This document shows positions 1-12,900 of a stretch of 64,000 nt of DNA, piece after piece. The stretch lies in NCBI GenBank assembly GCA_964035795.1, contig OZ038322.1, positions 2,048,979 to 2,112,978 on the forward strand. The letters run 5' to 3'. The notes beneath the pieces were generated by a model. It was not told the origin of the DNA. It saw only the letters and a program-made list of their open reading frames with translations, and did no database searches. The position numbers and the translations under genes were made by a program. How positions within the stretch are numbered: the first letter of the stretch is position 1; every line of letters starts with the position of its first letter. This DNA is from Pterobdella sp. o SKG-2022 (taxonomy: Eukaryota > Annelida > Clitellata > Hirudinida > Piscicolidae).

Positions 1-204
1 AGAACGGAGAAGGGAGGTCAATTTAGGAATTGAAAAACTATGTTTTAAAAGAAAAAAAACTTAGCTTTTGTGTAACTAGAACATTGACCTACTTACCAAA
101 TAAAAGTGAATCGAAGAACTTAATCAAAAATTTGATTAAGCAAACAGCAACTTCAATAAGAAAAAGTTACAAAAAATAGTAAAATAAATAAATTTAAAAT
201 AACA

Positions 205-396
205 GACAACTCAAAAAAAACTGAAGAAAAAATCTGCGCTAAGTGGATCACTAGCCAGGCTGAAAAAGAGAAAGCCCACAGCAAAGACCCTATGATAAAA
301 GAAATCAAAGAACAAGGCTCGGATGTTGGAATGTGCGAAGTTTTGGCAACCCACCCAAATTTAATTTCAAGAAGCAGGGGTTGCACAACCAAATGA
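205..396 (+). CDS. Possible terminal coding exon, unknown gene
   Basis: After an acceptor-like AATAACAG (197-204) there is an open frame of about 63 codons ending in TGA at 394-396. It is Lys/Glu-rich, then reads DPMIKEIKEQGSDVGMCEVL and ends in a Ser/Arg/Cys-containing tail. Composition is more coding-like than the flanks, and the frame would start two bases into the exon. I do not recognise the family. It could be the last exon of a gene lying to the left of the window, or chance. No upstream exon is visible in the 200 bases available. Confidence 0.25.
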   Translation, partial: DNSKKTEEKICAKWITSQAEKEKAHSKDPMIKEIKEQGSDVGMCEVLATHPNLISRSRGCTTK

Positions 397-451
397 AGAA
401 AGAATTCATGGTGCACCTACTACGCAGTAAAAAAGCACATGAAGTCAAGTG

Positions 452-453
<2 letters not shown>

Positions 454-520
<67 letters not shown>

Positions 521-532
521 TGTGTGCGCGTG
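454..532. repeat. (TG)n microsatellite
   Basis: Uninterrupted TG dinucleotides from 454 to about 516, then an imperfect TG/CG tail to about 532. The His-Thr repeat reading frames on the opposite strand are by-products of this tract. Confidence 0.97.
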
Positions 533-3500
533 TTTGCTTGTTTGTGTAATTTTAAACAATATATTTTTCTTAAAATCCTACATTGCAATATATTAAGCCA
601 GATATAGCTAATGCTGACATAGTTCTGTGGCAAGCTTCATGCCCGGAAAGTCATTATGGGGGCTTAAATGATTTGGCGAAATGTGTGTGGGAAAGGGCAT
701 TTAGCGTTTAATTGAGGTGCAGATACATGACTGAAAATTAAAGACTTGTACTAGTATCAAATTTTCTCTTATACTGAAATCCATAAGAGTTAATGAGGAT
801 GAAATTTGTATTGATATATAGTTATTAAGAAAGTGTTTTTTGTTTTCTTTCCATTTGCGGCAAATGAACGCCTATTTTGAGATTCTTTTATAACCAATGA
901 GGCTTTGAGAAGCCAGAACATTTCATAATTTAGCTTTTTGTTGATTGAAATAAAGTATAAAATTTTAAAACGTAGAACTTCAAAAATGGTTCACATTAAA
1001 TATTTTGTGTGAAACAGATTCAAAAGCTTGTATGTTTTGTCGGTTGTTATGTCTGAGGTGCGTCTGCGAGCGTACATCGCTGGATCAATATCCCGTACGA
1101 TGGAACAAACTTCTTTAGAAAATATAAAAAGTTCCCGTTTTAATTTAATAGCAATTAAATTAAAATTATACAAATACACTGAAATTTGACGATATTATTT
1201 TTAAAATGCTTTTTCTGCGAAGGTGAACCAAAGACCCTCCACGAAACTCAATTTAATTTTGAAATAATCCTCAATAATCTTAATATAATTTCAAGTGTTC
1301 TTTTGCTACTCAGAGTAAAGAGCTTTTGTGCGCCTTATCTGCCATTTTCTCAAACTCCTCTCAAATCAATAGGTCCTCTCTCTTCATAGTTTGATTTTAT
1401 AATACAATGGAGGTTTGCGATGTTCTTCAAAACCATCCCCATCTATATCTTTCTCAATTTTTCTGGTAGTTGAATAAGTTTCTAGTTTTTACGCAACTTT
1501 GTTAGATAACTTCATGGATCCTCATTATACAGTTTCATCATTGCAATTGCTAGCGAACGTTGCGCCATGTTCAATGAGAAACATCATTTTAATTTGCAAG
1601 TTTCCATCAATGTTTTAATATTCTTGTTTATATAATGACCTATCATCTTCCTATAGTTGGTGAGTTTTCATTGTGAGGGGCTAGCTGTTGAAAGTGTAAT
1701 GTGACCCATGACTTCTTTCCATAGCCACTTTTATATCACTCTTAAATGAAAATATCAGCAAAAATAAATAAAAGTGAAAATCATTTTAAGAATGAAAAAT
1801 GCTGTTTTTGAAATTTCTATTGTGAAGATGAATATTATTATTATTATTCATAGTGTATTTATCTCATGTATTTGTACAAACGTTTGTTAAATAAGGTAAA
1901 GATGCAGTGCACAAGTTAGTTAGTGATAAAAAAGTAACATAACTTGAAAAAATTTTTTAGAGAACAACATGATAAGTGGCACACAAGGTGCAGGGTGGCA
2001 GGTTTGAACTAGGGCTGAATGGTTTTTTACCATAATTTAAGCTTGAGTATGGAGGTGCACGCTAAAATTATCATTCAAAAAGTATTATTTATAATTTAGT
2101 TTCTATAATTTATCTTTTAATATCAAAAATTTATTTATAGTTTAAAATTTATTAATAAACTAACACTCATCGTTTATAATTTAATATATGTTTTCCATAA
2201 TTTGAAAGATATTATTTATAATTTGAAACATAACATATATATTTTAAAATCTGACCAAAAATGCTTTAAAACTCAAAAACTTCATGGCGTGTGAAGTGAT
2301 TCTTTTGCAAAGCATGTCCGCTTAATTGCTAATTCACAAGAGCATCAAACATGCTTTCAACACTTTCTCCTTTTTATGATCTGCAAACAATTCTGAATAC
2401 ATCTCGTTTTGAAATCCTTCTGCAACAGAACTTCTTTTGAAAATTTTATTTTCATTAAGTATATTAATATATAATTTCTTCCCAACTTTTTATGCCACAT
2501 TCAGGAAAGAGGTTTTTTGTTCAAAATTTTTTGAATTTTATTCGTCAAAACAACAACTTCATCTCAATTGACTAAAAAAAAATAAGAGTTTGATTATAAT
2601 AGCATGAAACACGTCTTTTGTTTTGTTTGTCAGTGTGGCATAAATTTGATTCCAAAATGCCACATCTGAAAAAATCAAATATCTTTTTTTTAGATTTTTA
2701 CGTCAGAAATTAAAAATATTTGAATAAATTTATATCAAATGTGTTTTGAAATGATCAGTTTTGGTGTATAAAAACTGTACATATAAAATAAGATGCATCC
2801 GATGTGTGCAGCTTTACACCAAATTTACCAAAAAGGTTGAAAAACAAAAATATGAATCAATAAATTTTATGAAAAACAAAATGATACTATTTGTACAAAA
2901 AATTTTTTCTCCTTCAAGGCCGCTTGCTATCCCATATTCCTCCGATTTAATTTTTTTCATCGTTTGGCACCTTCATTTCTTATTTCATGCCTTTTTAAAA
3001 CCTCTTATTCATATCACTTGTTCCAGCCTGCTTTACTCGTCGGCCTCATCGACCCATCTTTGGCAGCGACTTTAATCACATGCAAACCTAATTACACATC
3101 ATATTTCCTTGTTGTTGAAAAATATACTTTCACCAACATTTTGTTGAGAAGTTTATATTGTATGACTTATTTTATTTTGTTTTGAAATTCCAAACTTTTC
3201 AGCAAAGTTGAAACATCGATACTCAAAATTCAATGGAATAAAAATTTGAGAAGTTGAATTAATTTGGAAAAAAAGAAAAACTTTCCGCTTCATTGAGTTA
3301 TATAAAAAAATAATTTCCAAGCAATTTTTCAAACATGCCAAATAAACGGACTTCAAACTTAGTCATGTTAAAAAGTAACAATATTCATAATTTACATCAT
3401 GCGACAGATGTGGTTTTTCAACGGTTAAGTGAACTTTGAAAACTAAAATTTGTTCGATAAATGTAAATTTCATCTAGAAGTGTTATTCGAAAAAGAAAAC

Positions 3501-3896
3501 ACTTTTCTATAATATAAAACTCACTGTTTCATTAAATATTTGTAATCGAAATGTCTAATTTAAAACTATTTAAATAGCATGAATTGTAATAAAGCCTTAT
3601 TTCAATGAAAGGACAAACTTCAAGCCACCATACCTGTTTCAAATCAATAATATATGTTGAAACACACGTTCAGTAATGTTTTCTACATTTTGAATACAAA
3701 ATATTAACTTTTCAATATATTTTATCTTTTTTCATTATTTTGAATTTGAATTTTCTTCAACAACTACACAGCTAACACAGGGATAAAAAAACTTGATTCT
3801 TCAAACAACAACAACAACAACAACAAGCAACTACTGCACATCACTAAAGGTTTCACTAGAGAATCATTGGAGTATGCGAGAGAACTTGCATGACTG
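533..3896. other. AT-rich stretch without a supportable gene
   Basis: Mostly AT-rich sequence with short chance frames. A slightly GC-richer island at about 1040-1130 is open on both strands but matches nothing I know. From 2085 to 2240 there is a run of degenerate TTATAATTT-like units. A (CAA)n tract lies at about 3805-3826. I see no conserved exon here. Confidence 0.6.
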
Positions 3897-6800
3897 ATGA
3901 CCACCCCCGATCTACAAGCTTTATGCTTGCTAGCCACCTGCTTCGAGCTCCTTTTGCCTGTCACGTCTGAAACTCTTTCAAAACCCATTGGCCTTCCAAC
4001 TCCTGAAAACCGGTCTGTGTTCAAATCTTACAGAGTGCGTGGAAAAAATCAGCATCGCTTCAAGAAACCTTATTTCAACTCGAGTTTCATAACGACTACG
4101 ATGCCCTCTGAAGAAGATGAAGAAAACCTACTACTTCTGTGGTTGCCTTATGTCATCTTTACTATCGTTTTACTCTCCCTCATCTTTATGTCTTTTGTCA
4201 GGTCAGTGTTATTTTCATAATTTATTAAAATTAGTCTAAATGTTTTTTCGCATTTGTTTCAACCATAACTGAAGTTATAACCTTAAATCCTCATGTATAT
4301 ACCTTTCAAACATTAGAATTATCTCAAACTAAAGCTAGAAACAATCTTAATTCAAAATTTTGGTAAAACAAATAGTGTGTAAGTAACAGAAATTTTACTT
4401 TCAAGTTGCACTAGGCACAAAAAATGAACGCTCTTTAAATAATTCAATTAGGATTTTTAAAACACGACAATATTCACTAATAATCACTAATTAGTTACCT
4501 GATGATGATATAGAGTATATCGAAAAGCTTCGTCAAAATAAAATATTCAAATATTTTCGAGTTTTTATGATTCACAACTTTGAGGCTTATCATAACTGCC
4601 ACCTCGAGATAACACAAAGTATGAAATTATTGAATTGAAGATCCGCCGTTTCTACACTTGGGCTTTGCCGTTGTCAAATTCAATGATCATTCGCCAAATG
4701 ACAACATTACCAGAATTATCAGTTTGCCAATATCTGCTACCGGAATCTAATAGCTATAGCAAAAAAGAAGTTTTTAACTATAAGGGCTAAGTTTCGGTTC
4801 AGTCAAATGACACCAAAAAATGTATTTCTGAAAATAAACTTTAGTGTTTAAGCTAGGCAGTTCAGACTCTAATAGAAAATATATGTGGATAACTATTTTT
4901 CATAGTTTATGCTGGATGACGTTAGTTTTACTAAGTTATGAGTTTGAAAAACGTCAATGCTGGGCATAATGAAGCTTTTTGTAAGTGAACTCATATTATC
5001 AAATACCAAAAGCTTCGTATTATTCAGTTGATGAGAACTTGATTTAAATTGTTTTTGTATTAAGCTGATCTAGTTTAGCTTAAACTTAATATATGACTCA
5101 TACAAGAATCATACAACTACTAATATTCAATTATTTTAATCCTATGCTCATCTTTTAAAAACATCTTGTACTCCCTTGATTTTTTGCAAATAATTAAGCT
5201 CATCAATTATTATAAGGTTCAAATGGTCGACAATTTTAGCTGATTTATTTTTGAGTGTTTTGAAAAAATAATTTTTTCCAAGTTGAAGTAATTATGTGAA
5301 ATTTAGTGTTAAACCTTTGTCTAGTTCTTCTTATAATGATGATAAAATTCTTTATCCTTTAAAATTTCTTTCTTTAATGAGAATATATTTTTTAATAGTT
5401 CCCAACCTTTCACTAAAAATTAGCTATCTCTTAAGGCATTTAGAATTGTATTTTCAATATCAAATATTTTTTTCGGCTCTGTTATAATGTTGTTTAATTT
5501 CTGAACTTCACTCTTACGGGCGTCTATTGACACAAATGTAATACAGGCATTATAAAATATGATTATAGTAGGAAAAAATAAAATTTTTTAAATAATTATT
5601 AATTATTATTACTTTTTATTGAAACTTTGAAAATAGCGATGCATGTAAAACCAGTAGAATATGAAGAGATAGAAGTTGCTGATCTCATGAGATCACTGGG
5701 CACAAGTGTTGGCAAACGGTGATTTCATACCCAAATTTAGCATAACTAGTGAAATTATTATTGGAAATGTATGGAAGGATTAAATGAAGTGAAATAATAT
5801 CCGTTGCACAAAATGTCTTCAAATAACTCGGGAAAAGCTTGCGTTCATGAAATGATAAGATACTTCGGACACTTGAGCAGTCAGTTAGAAGCAAGCCAAT
5901 CAGATTGGGCTAAGAGTTTTTACTTTTGCAGATTATTTTTATAACTTTAATTTGTGTTAGAAAAAAACTCATCAAATCAACTGAAAGACCTACAACTAGG
6001 ATCAAAAGTTGTTGAGAATGAGTTGGATGCGGTATAAAAACTACGATCACACTGTATTTTTCAAAAACACATTTTAAAATTATTCACTATTAGTTCATTT
6101 AAAAAATCTTGGTTTTTAACAACATACACTATAAGCGATAACAGGTTAAAAATGCTCTTTGACCGCCTAAAAACAATTAAGAAGCAAAAAAGAAGCCCTC
6201 ACAGCTATAGTTTCGATACCAATAAAACAATTTTAATTGTGAGCTGGTTAAAGAATACGATCTTGAATACAAAAGCAAAGTATGATACAGTTGAACCTAA
6301 TGTGAAATTAATTCGTTGAGTGAAAAATCAAAATCAAAAGGTTCAGTTCAACGGCATTATAACCAAATATGGGTGAGCAATCAAATATACCACAACAATT
6401 CAAGGTAAAAATGGTCTTGGCCAATATTTTCAGAATATTAGATCTGGCAGAAACAAGTGACCAAATAGGAAAAAGATACACAAGCTCAAAAAACAGATCT
6501 GCTCTTATTTAAATTGACCAAACTTGAAAAAACAGCATTCGAGCAACAAAAAACCAAAAGCTACAACTGCTTAAGGCTTTCGCAAGTTTCTAATGATATT
6601 AGTTTGAATTTTTAAAATCATATTACAAGGACTTGAAATTAACAAAGAAAATGTCAAAATGAGCCATGCACCGCTAGAACAGGGACATAATAGCAAAGTA
6701 AACGGTCACTTTGTGTGTAACCTGTTTCTCTTCATATCATCTCCGAACAGAAATGAAATTTTTCATTTCTGAAGAAGCTATTGAATTTTTTGGTCATTAT

Positions 6801-8429
6801 AGGTAGATATATTTTTTGATATTAGAAGTGTATGACAAACAGTAAAATTAGATCCAAATTTCTCATTTCGCCCAATATATATTTATTAACTTCATACAAA
6901 TTACTTACGAATATAGATCATTATATTTGAAATATATTTATAATTTTGTTGTGAAAATGCATTTACAGTGTTTTCAAGTCTTCCAAGCGGCATTTTTAAT
7001 ACTCTGCAATTTATCTTTTTTCATAACTTTTAAAATATCTGTGTGGTTATTTCTTTTGATTGCGAAATTTAATACATATAACACGTCTTGTCTTATATTT
7101 TAGCCTGTTTTCCTGCTGTAGGGAAAGAAGTTAAGTTGTCGGTCCGTATAGCTTAGCTGGTAGAACATAAGATTAATTATCGAAAGTTACCGGGTTCGAT
7201 CGGGTAGGCCAAAAATAAACACCTGTTCCAGTGTGTTTTCGCTACATTACGTTTTTAGTAAGCGCTTTGATTTAAACGGAAAAGCACTTTATAAATACTA
7301 TGTTACACTTAATTTCAAATCTTTGTTAGCTAGCCAATTTATTAGTTGACAAATAGTGGAATATGCAAAAATAATTTATAAATAAGGTACAGAAAGATTC
7401 AGAATGATATTACCTCTGTAACATTGGTTCTCGAGTTAATTATATTTCATGTTAGTTTTTAAATGTTTAAAAGTTTTCAAAATTCTTCAATTCAAAATAA
7501 ATTTTACTCAGTTATGAATTTGCAGATTCCATTTTCAACGAGGAGACCAGTACAGAAGAAGGAGAGAAGAAATGGAAGACAAGCCAGTCATGAACGGTGT
7601 CAAGTCCCCTATGGAATCGACAGCGATGCTTGAAAAAGGTTCTGATGCGGGATGGGACAAATACCCAACCATCGCCAAGACTATTCCTGATCACTTGTCC
7701 CTTTTTCTTCAATTTTCTCAAACTGGAGAAGATGATACTCCAAGAAAATCTGCTTTAAAAAAAAGTGAATCTGGTCAATTTTATGACTCCAAGAAAATCT
7801 CTTCAGACGAACCATCCATTTGTTCCGGTGGAAGATACAAACGTGCATACCTTTCCAAAATGCCAGCTCTTCAAGAACCTTCCGTGGGATTTGTCGACAA
7901 GTCTTCTCCACGCAAAAGCATTTTAGAAATTGCAGATTTGATTCCAAAAGCTAAAAACGTAGCGTTTACCTTCAATGCCAACGGAAGTATGGTGGATATA
8001 AGGTGCGCTGAAGAAGAACGTTCCAATACATTTAGAATTAATGAGAAATCAGATATAAACCAAAACAGTTTGGATTATCAGTCAGGCGTTGATTACAAAA
8101 GTGCAAGCTTGAGTTCAAAAGGCAGTAAACGCAAGAAATTAGAAAATACCAAGGTACAAAGCCTTGAAAGACATTTACCCAGACAAACTCAACGTTTTTT
8201 CAATGCTCCTCTATCCAGCATGCATTCCGTCGATTACCCCCATTACCCATGCTTCACCAAATACCAGAACCCCATTCAGCACACTCCATCTTTACATTTC
8301 AACTACACGCAACCAAATAGAACATACAATGTTGTCAAAATGGTCGATGCTGCCACTTCTCCTGGTATCGCTCTCAAAAGTAGACTCCAGTCTCCCTACC
8401 GTACTGCACCTTTTGATGAATTGGGATAA
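3897..8429 (+). CDS. Single-pass membrane protein with long disordered cytoplasmic tail, family unknown
   Basis: Two exons: 3897-4201 (donor GTCAGT) and 7526-8429 (acceptor TTTGCAG). The splice is phase-consistent (AG|A, Arg) and gives 402 residues. Residues about 1-24 are hydrophobic and look like a signal peptide. A lumenal stretch follows with two N-glycosylation sequons (NRS near 38, NSS near 61) and an acidic EEDEEN patch. One strong membrane segment sits at about 78-101, then a basic RRRREE stop-transfer stretch. The predicted cytoplasmic part is about 300 residues, Ser/Lys-rich and low in hydrophobics, with repeated Ser-Pro-Arg-Lys-Ser-like sites and a KNVAF sequence near 245-249 that fits the RVxF docking pattern of protein phosphatase 1 (pattern match only). 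The start is the first ATG in frame; an earlier exon is possible. The 3.3 kb intron holds a SINE. I do not recognise the family. Confidence 0.68.
4600..4815 (+). repeat. Dispersed repeat R2, copy 1
   Basis: Shares collinear stretches with 16395-16600 on the same strand: AAATTATTGAATT, a CACTTGGGC/ACATTTGGGCAG block, TTTGC(C/T)GTTG, a CTGCTACC(G)GA-like block, and a later GCTRAGTTT block. The copies differ by small indels. There is no coding potential. It lies in the intron of the membrane-protein gene. Class unknown. Confidence 0.5.
4985..5050 (+). repeat. Dispersed repeat R1, short copy
   Basis: Contains the core AAAGCTTCGTATTATTCAGT shared with 33690-33920, 41200-41265 and (more diverged) 50070-50270. 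Unclassified non-coding repeat. Confidence 0.55.
7138..7307 (+). mobile_element. tRNA-derived SINE, tail type 1
   Basis: The head reads GTCGGTCCGTATAGCTTAGC (A-box like), then GGTTCGAT (B-box like). The tail follows the type 1 pattern (gcgctttgat ... aaagcactttataaata ... gttac). The acceptor-stem-like GTCGG start and GCC-containing head are tRNA-like, but the tail shows it is a SINE and not a tRNA gene. It lies in the intron of the membrane-protein gene. Confidence 0.85.
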
Positions 8430-9936
8430 ATGTTCATTGAGTTCAAATTTTCAGGCTTATTGTGATACATTATCTTTTGTTCCTAGCCTTAAATTTGTCG
8501 ATATGCATTTAGAAATAGTTCTTGCCCATCTTTCTATCAAAAAATAGAATTATTTCTCTTTTGTGAAAATTTTGGTGTAAAATCATTAAGTTTTCTACGG
8601 ATTCTTTTTATCGTTGAATTTGTTACTATTTTTGATCGGTGAGCTTGGATTTACTGGCATCACTAGCAAGTAAAGTTGATTTAATTTTTTTCATAAAGTT
8701 ACTGTTAAATTTTTGCATTTAATTACAAAACCGAATTTTAAAATAACTAGTTAGAAACAAAAACAATTGAAATATAAAATTAAAGGTTTCGCAATCTTTC
8801 TTTCAAAATGGCCCATTATTTGAAGCTAATTTAATTTTTCACGAATCAAGTGGTGATTATGGAATTTAAAATTAGCAAAAAAATGTTTGACTTTCTGATC
8901 AATGCTTTTGAACCATTCACTAATTGCTTTTTTACAGGCTTTAAATCTCACGACGACAACAATAGAAGTTCATATCAGTTCTAAAATCGTTCCTTTATAC
9001 GTAACATTGTTAGAAAAGATAATAGAATTGTTATAGTTTTTACCTAATATTTCTCAACAAGCTCCCACAAATTCTGCGCTGTTGCATGTACATTCTATAG
9101 CAAAAATGGCTCTATAATTTCGACAGTAGACTTGGAAATTATTTTTGACCTTCGCTATTACAAATCTAACGCAATCTCGATTCTGATAAAATTAAACGAC
9201 TTTTAACCGCTTATCTTATGTCACGCACTGTAAAAGTTTTTATGAAAAAATCTATAAATTAAAATCAAAAGATTACAGATGAAAATTTTTTTTCGGTACT
9301 TATGATCTCACTTTTTGAAAATGTTGTGAGTATTAAATACCAAGTTGCAAAAACTGCAACATTTTACCATTTAAAAGCGTGTTTTACTGTCATTAAGTTG
9401 CTCAAATCATGTAGTTTCATTGTGAGGTTTGCATACAAAATTTTAAAAATTTAATTCTCAAATCCGTTATGATTATAGTGTTGGAATACATTCAAATTTT
9501 TGCTTTGTTAGTTGTTGTGATCATATTCGTATCAACAGTTCTTTAAATTTCAATATGACGTCGCTTTGTGTTATACGCTGAACTTATCAGAGTATGAAAA
9601 TGCGACTAAAAGGTCTCTTGAATTTCAAGTATTAAATATTTTCGACATCGCTACATTTTATAACGTTATATAAACGTCAGCTTTTGTGTACTTTTAAAAG
9701 TTTTTGGTGCAGTTGATCTTATTTTGCTTTTTTGAGTTTTGATATTAGGTTTATAAAACTAGCATATATGTATAATTTTGAAAAACTTAATTTTCAACAA
9801 TTATTCTTTGTTGCTTGTAACTTTTAAAGACATTTTCTCTATTTAAATTCTATTAACAAACAATGAAACATGAATTTTATTACGCTTTGGAAAATATTAA
9901 AACATGGGTGAAAAAATTAAAAATTTAATAAAATGA
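8430..9936. other. Intergenic AT-rich stretch between convergent genes
   Basis: Lies between the stop of the plus-strand membrane-protein gene and the stop of minus-strand Gemin2, so it should hold both 3' ends. I see no exon, repeat or RNA gene here apart from the Gemin2 polyadenylation hexamer at 9877-9882. Confidence 0.6.
9877..9882 (-). terminator. Polyadenylation signal AATAAA for Gemin2
   Basis: TTTATT on the plus strand, i.e. AATAAA on the minus strand, about 55 bases beyond the Gemin2 stop codon. This is a usual place for a cleavage and polyadenylation signal. AT-rich context makes a chance match possible. Confidence 0.45.
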
Positions 9937-12900
9937 TCATAGGGGGACATCAGCAAGGTCACGTTGTTCAAAGTATCTGCTGACGATGCAGATGATTAAG
10001 CTCAGTCCCGCCCATTCGTTTCCGTCCATCTGGTGGTGATCAAAGGAACGACTTAATTTAAAATATATCTTGAAACAAATAATGAAAAAATGATATAAAA
10101 ATAATATTGAAACAATCTGAGCTGTATCATTCGATGAGACCTTGCTGCGTTCTTGAGCACATTGCTTGGCAAGTCTCCTGAGCAACCAGCAAGCATCGGG
10201 ACTGAGTGGTTTCTCAAACGCCACCAACAAACTGTACAACCACTCACCCTGTTATATTTTTCAAGCATTTATTTTGAATGCTATAACAGATATATTGTTC
10301 TAAATCGATTTATCATAACTACATTAGAACTATTATATTATTAGCTAACTAGACATTGGCTATTTAATAAGATATGAATTACAGGATTATATTCAAGTGT
10401 AAAGCTTTTAAATTTTCAAATACCATAAATCAATTTGAAAAGCACCATCCGATGTGAAAATCCATCCTTTTGCATCCAGCCTATGTGATCTTCCACCAGC
10501 CTTTCCACCGTCATCTGAAGCGAACGGTCATTTTTATCAAAACACACAAACATTCAGTTTTCAACAAATCAAAGATGATTGTACGATACTCAAAAGCACA
10601 TTTTATGTTATATATGGTCATTAACATTTTAACTTCAAACAAACGTTTATAAATTCTTCATCTAGAAACACAAGCATTTCTTAAGTAGCCAGTGCCAAAA
10701 TAAATGCTTTGCGTATTTTTGAAATATTTAAATGCAAATTAGATTCACAAAAGTTAGAAAAAAAAACGGAAAACTAATAAATTTTAAAAGTAGACTCCTT
10801 TTTTATACTAAGCTATAAAATATATTAATAATTGTGCTTGTTTCATCCTCACTCCAAAAAAAGAACATCCTGTGATACTGATCACAGTCCTGCTTGTCTC
10901 GTTTGTTATTGCTATTAAAATTTTTATAGCGCATAATTTACAAGCAAATTTGCTTCAGAGGCACTCAAATGTTTGTGAGAAATTATGAAGTTGTTCATGG
11001 TATAAGTGAGTTTTCAAAAGTTACTTTCAAACCGAAGTCGTTCACCAACAGCACATGAAACAAGAAAATGTGAGGCAAAGATCTCAGACCTTCGTGAAAA
11101 ATTTGTCAAAAATTGGGAATGAAGCTGGAAAGCATGACTCTGACCTTGTTACACCCACCATTGAAAGTCACCTTCATATTACCTCTTTTCCTAAATCAAC
11201 TATTACCCACGCACGACCCCTTTTCAACACAAAATTCTAACAGCTATCTACTCTTCACATTCTTCTTGCCTATTCCAAAACCTGCATGAACACCTTGAAA
11301 GCCATCAACCCTTTTGCCAATGTGTCCGTTAAAGTCTCCTTCTTTAAAAATGTAAAACATGCAGCTCTATGAAATTGCTAATATAAAAAAATTCATATGC
11401 GCAAGCCATGCTCAATAAAGCGAGTAAATTGAAAATTGATAGCAATTATATTATTAATGAAAAGAAAAGTTGAAAGTAGTAGTCACGGAAACATGCATTA
11501 AAAAGGCCATTGAATGTTTAGAAAAATATAAGTATCGAAAAATAATATTTCAATAATTTCACCTTCTTTCGTCATTAAAAACCTTATTAAAAAGCGGCAA
11601 AAAACTTGAATATCTTATAACATTCACAAAAGTCAACAAAAGGCAAATCAGAGATATTCTTATTGCTGATGAATATGCGTTCAACGTTACGACTGAGGCA
11701 GAGATGCAACGGAATGTGGGCCAGCTCTCATTCGCTTGTGACAACTTCGGGATATCCATCAAAACCAAAAAATGGTGGTTTCAACCAGCTTTAGACAATT
11801 ATTCCCACACACCTTACATTTCATTGAGAAAACAGAAGCTACAGGCATTCGATAACTTCACTTATATTAGCGGCAGACTCTCACGCTATAAAAATTTTAA
11901 TGAGTAAGTCAAGCTGTATGCTCTGACCAGACTTTAATATGACTGTAAAACCTGGACAATCTACAGACGTCACGAAAAACAATTCCAACATTACAGTACT
12001 TAATGTCTTTGCAGGATTCTTAACATAAGCTGGAATGATATGGTTACAAACACTGTTTTAGAAAGAACAAATCTTTCTATATTTCTACGATGATGTGTAA
12101 GGCAAAGATGCTATGAGCTGGTCATGCTTCTCGTATGGCGGACTCTGGGTTATCCAAAAAACTCTTATGAAGCCAACTTAAACCCGGAGCCCTAAGCGAA
12201 CGCTATAAAGACTCCTTGAAGACACATCTAAAAGACTTCAACATAGTTGTTACAACGTGGGAAAAAGCTGCTCCTAATATGCCAGTTTGGAATAGAATGA
12301 TCCACAATGGTGCAATTCTGTCGAAAGAAAATCCTCTAAATGCTGCATAAGAGAAACGCATGAGACGTGAAACTGAATAAGGCGCACCTGACGGACTCAC
12401 TGCTCCCACGGATTGGACTGATCAGCGACTTGCGGACGCACAGATAAGAATTTTTTTAGATCGACTTTTAGTCGCCCCATATTGGGGTTTCGTTAGCTCA
12501 ACAAATGTTCCACAGGGCGCTACTCCTTGAATATATAATTGTCGGCCTGCGCGAGATTGAACCCGGTTACTTTAGATAACTATTCTTACGCTCTACCAGG
12601 TGAGCTATGCGGGCCGACAATGACTCAAAAAAGGCTACTTTGATTTATTAATACTTATACACTTTGATATACTTTTTTATCTAGTTTCGAAGATCATATT
12701 CGAATACAAATCAACGAACAACAACACTCAAACCTCAAAAAGTTTATTTCAGGTTTATTGTAGTCACTCCTTGATTTGAAAATAACTTACATTATCAAGT
12801 ACAGTAGTTGAGAATATTATCTTGACGAGAATATTCATACGTTTTTTTTCAGAAAATCTTTTTTTTTGTTATTAGTACATACAAATTGTGAATGAAAAAG

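Noticed and set aside
305..633. Minus-strand proteins with long His-Thr repeats
   Set aside because: Pure translation of the (TG)n microsatellite.
991..1179. Minus-strand frame containing VRDIDPAMYARRRTSDITTD
   Set aside because: Slightly GC-richer than its flanks and coding-like, but open on both strands, short, no splice context I trust and no family recognised.
1985..2050. GGGCTGAATGGTTTTTTACC as a hAT-like terminus
   Set aside because: Only a short word match with no partner end or transposase nearby.
5645..5722. Short plus-strand reading MHVKPVEYEEIEVADLMRSL ending in TGA, after a TAG acceptor-like site
   Set aside because: Coding-like but only 27 codons and inside an intron of the membrane-protein gene with no partner exon; could not be supported.
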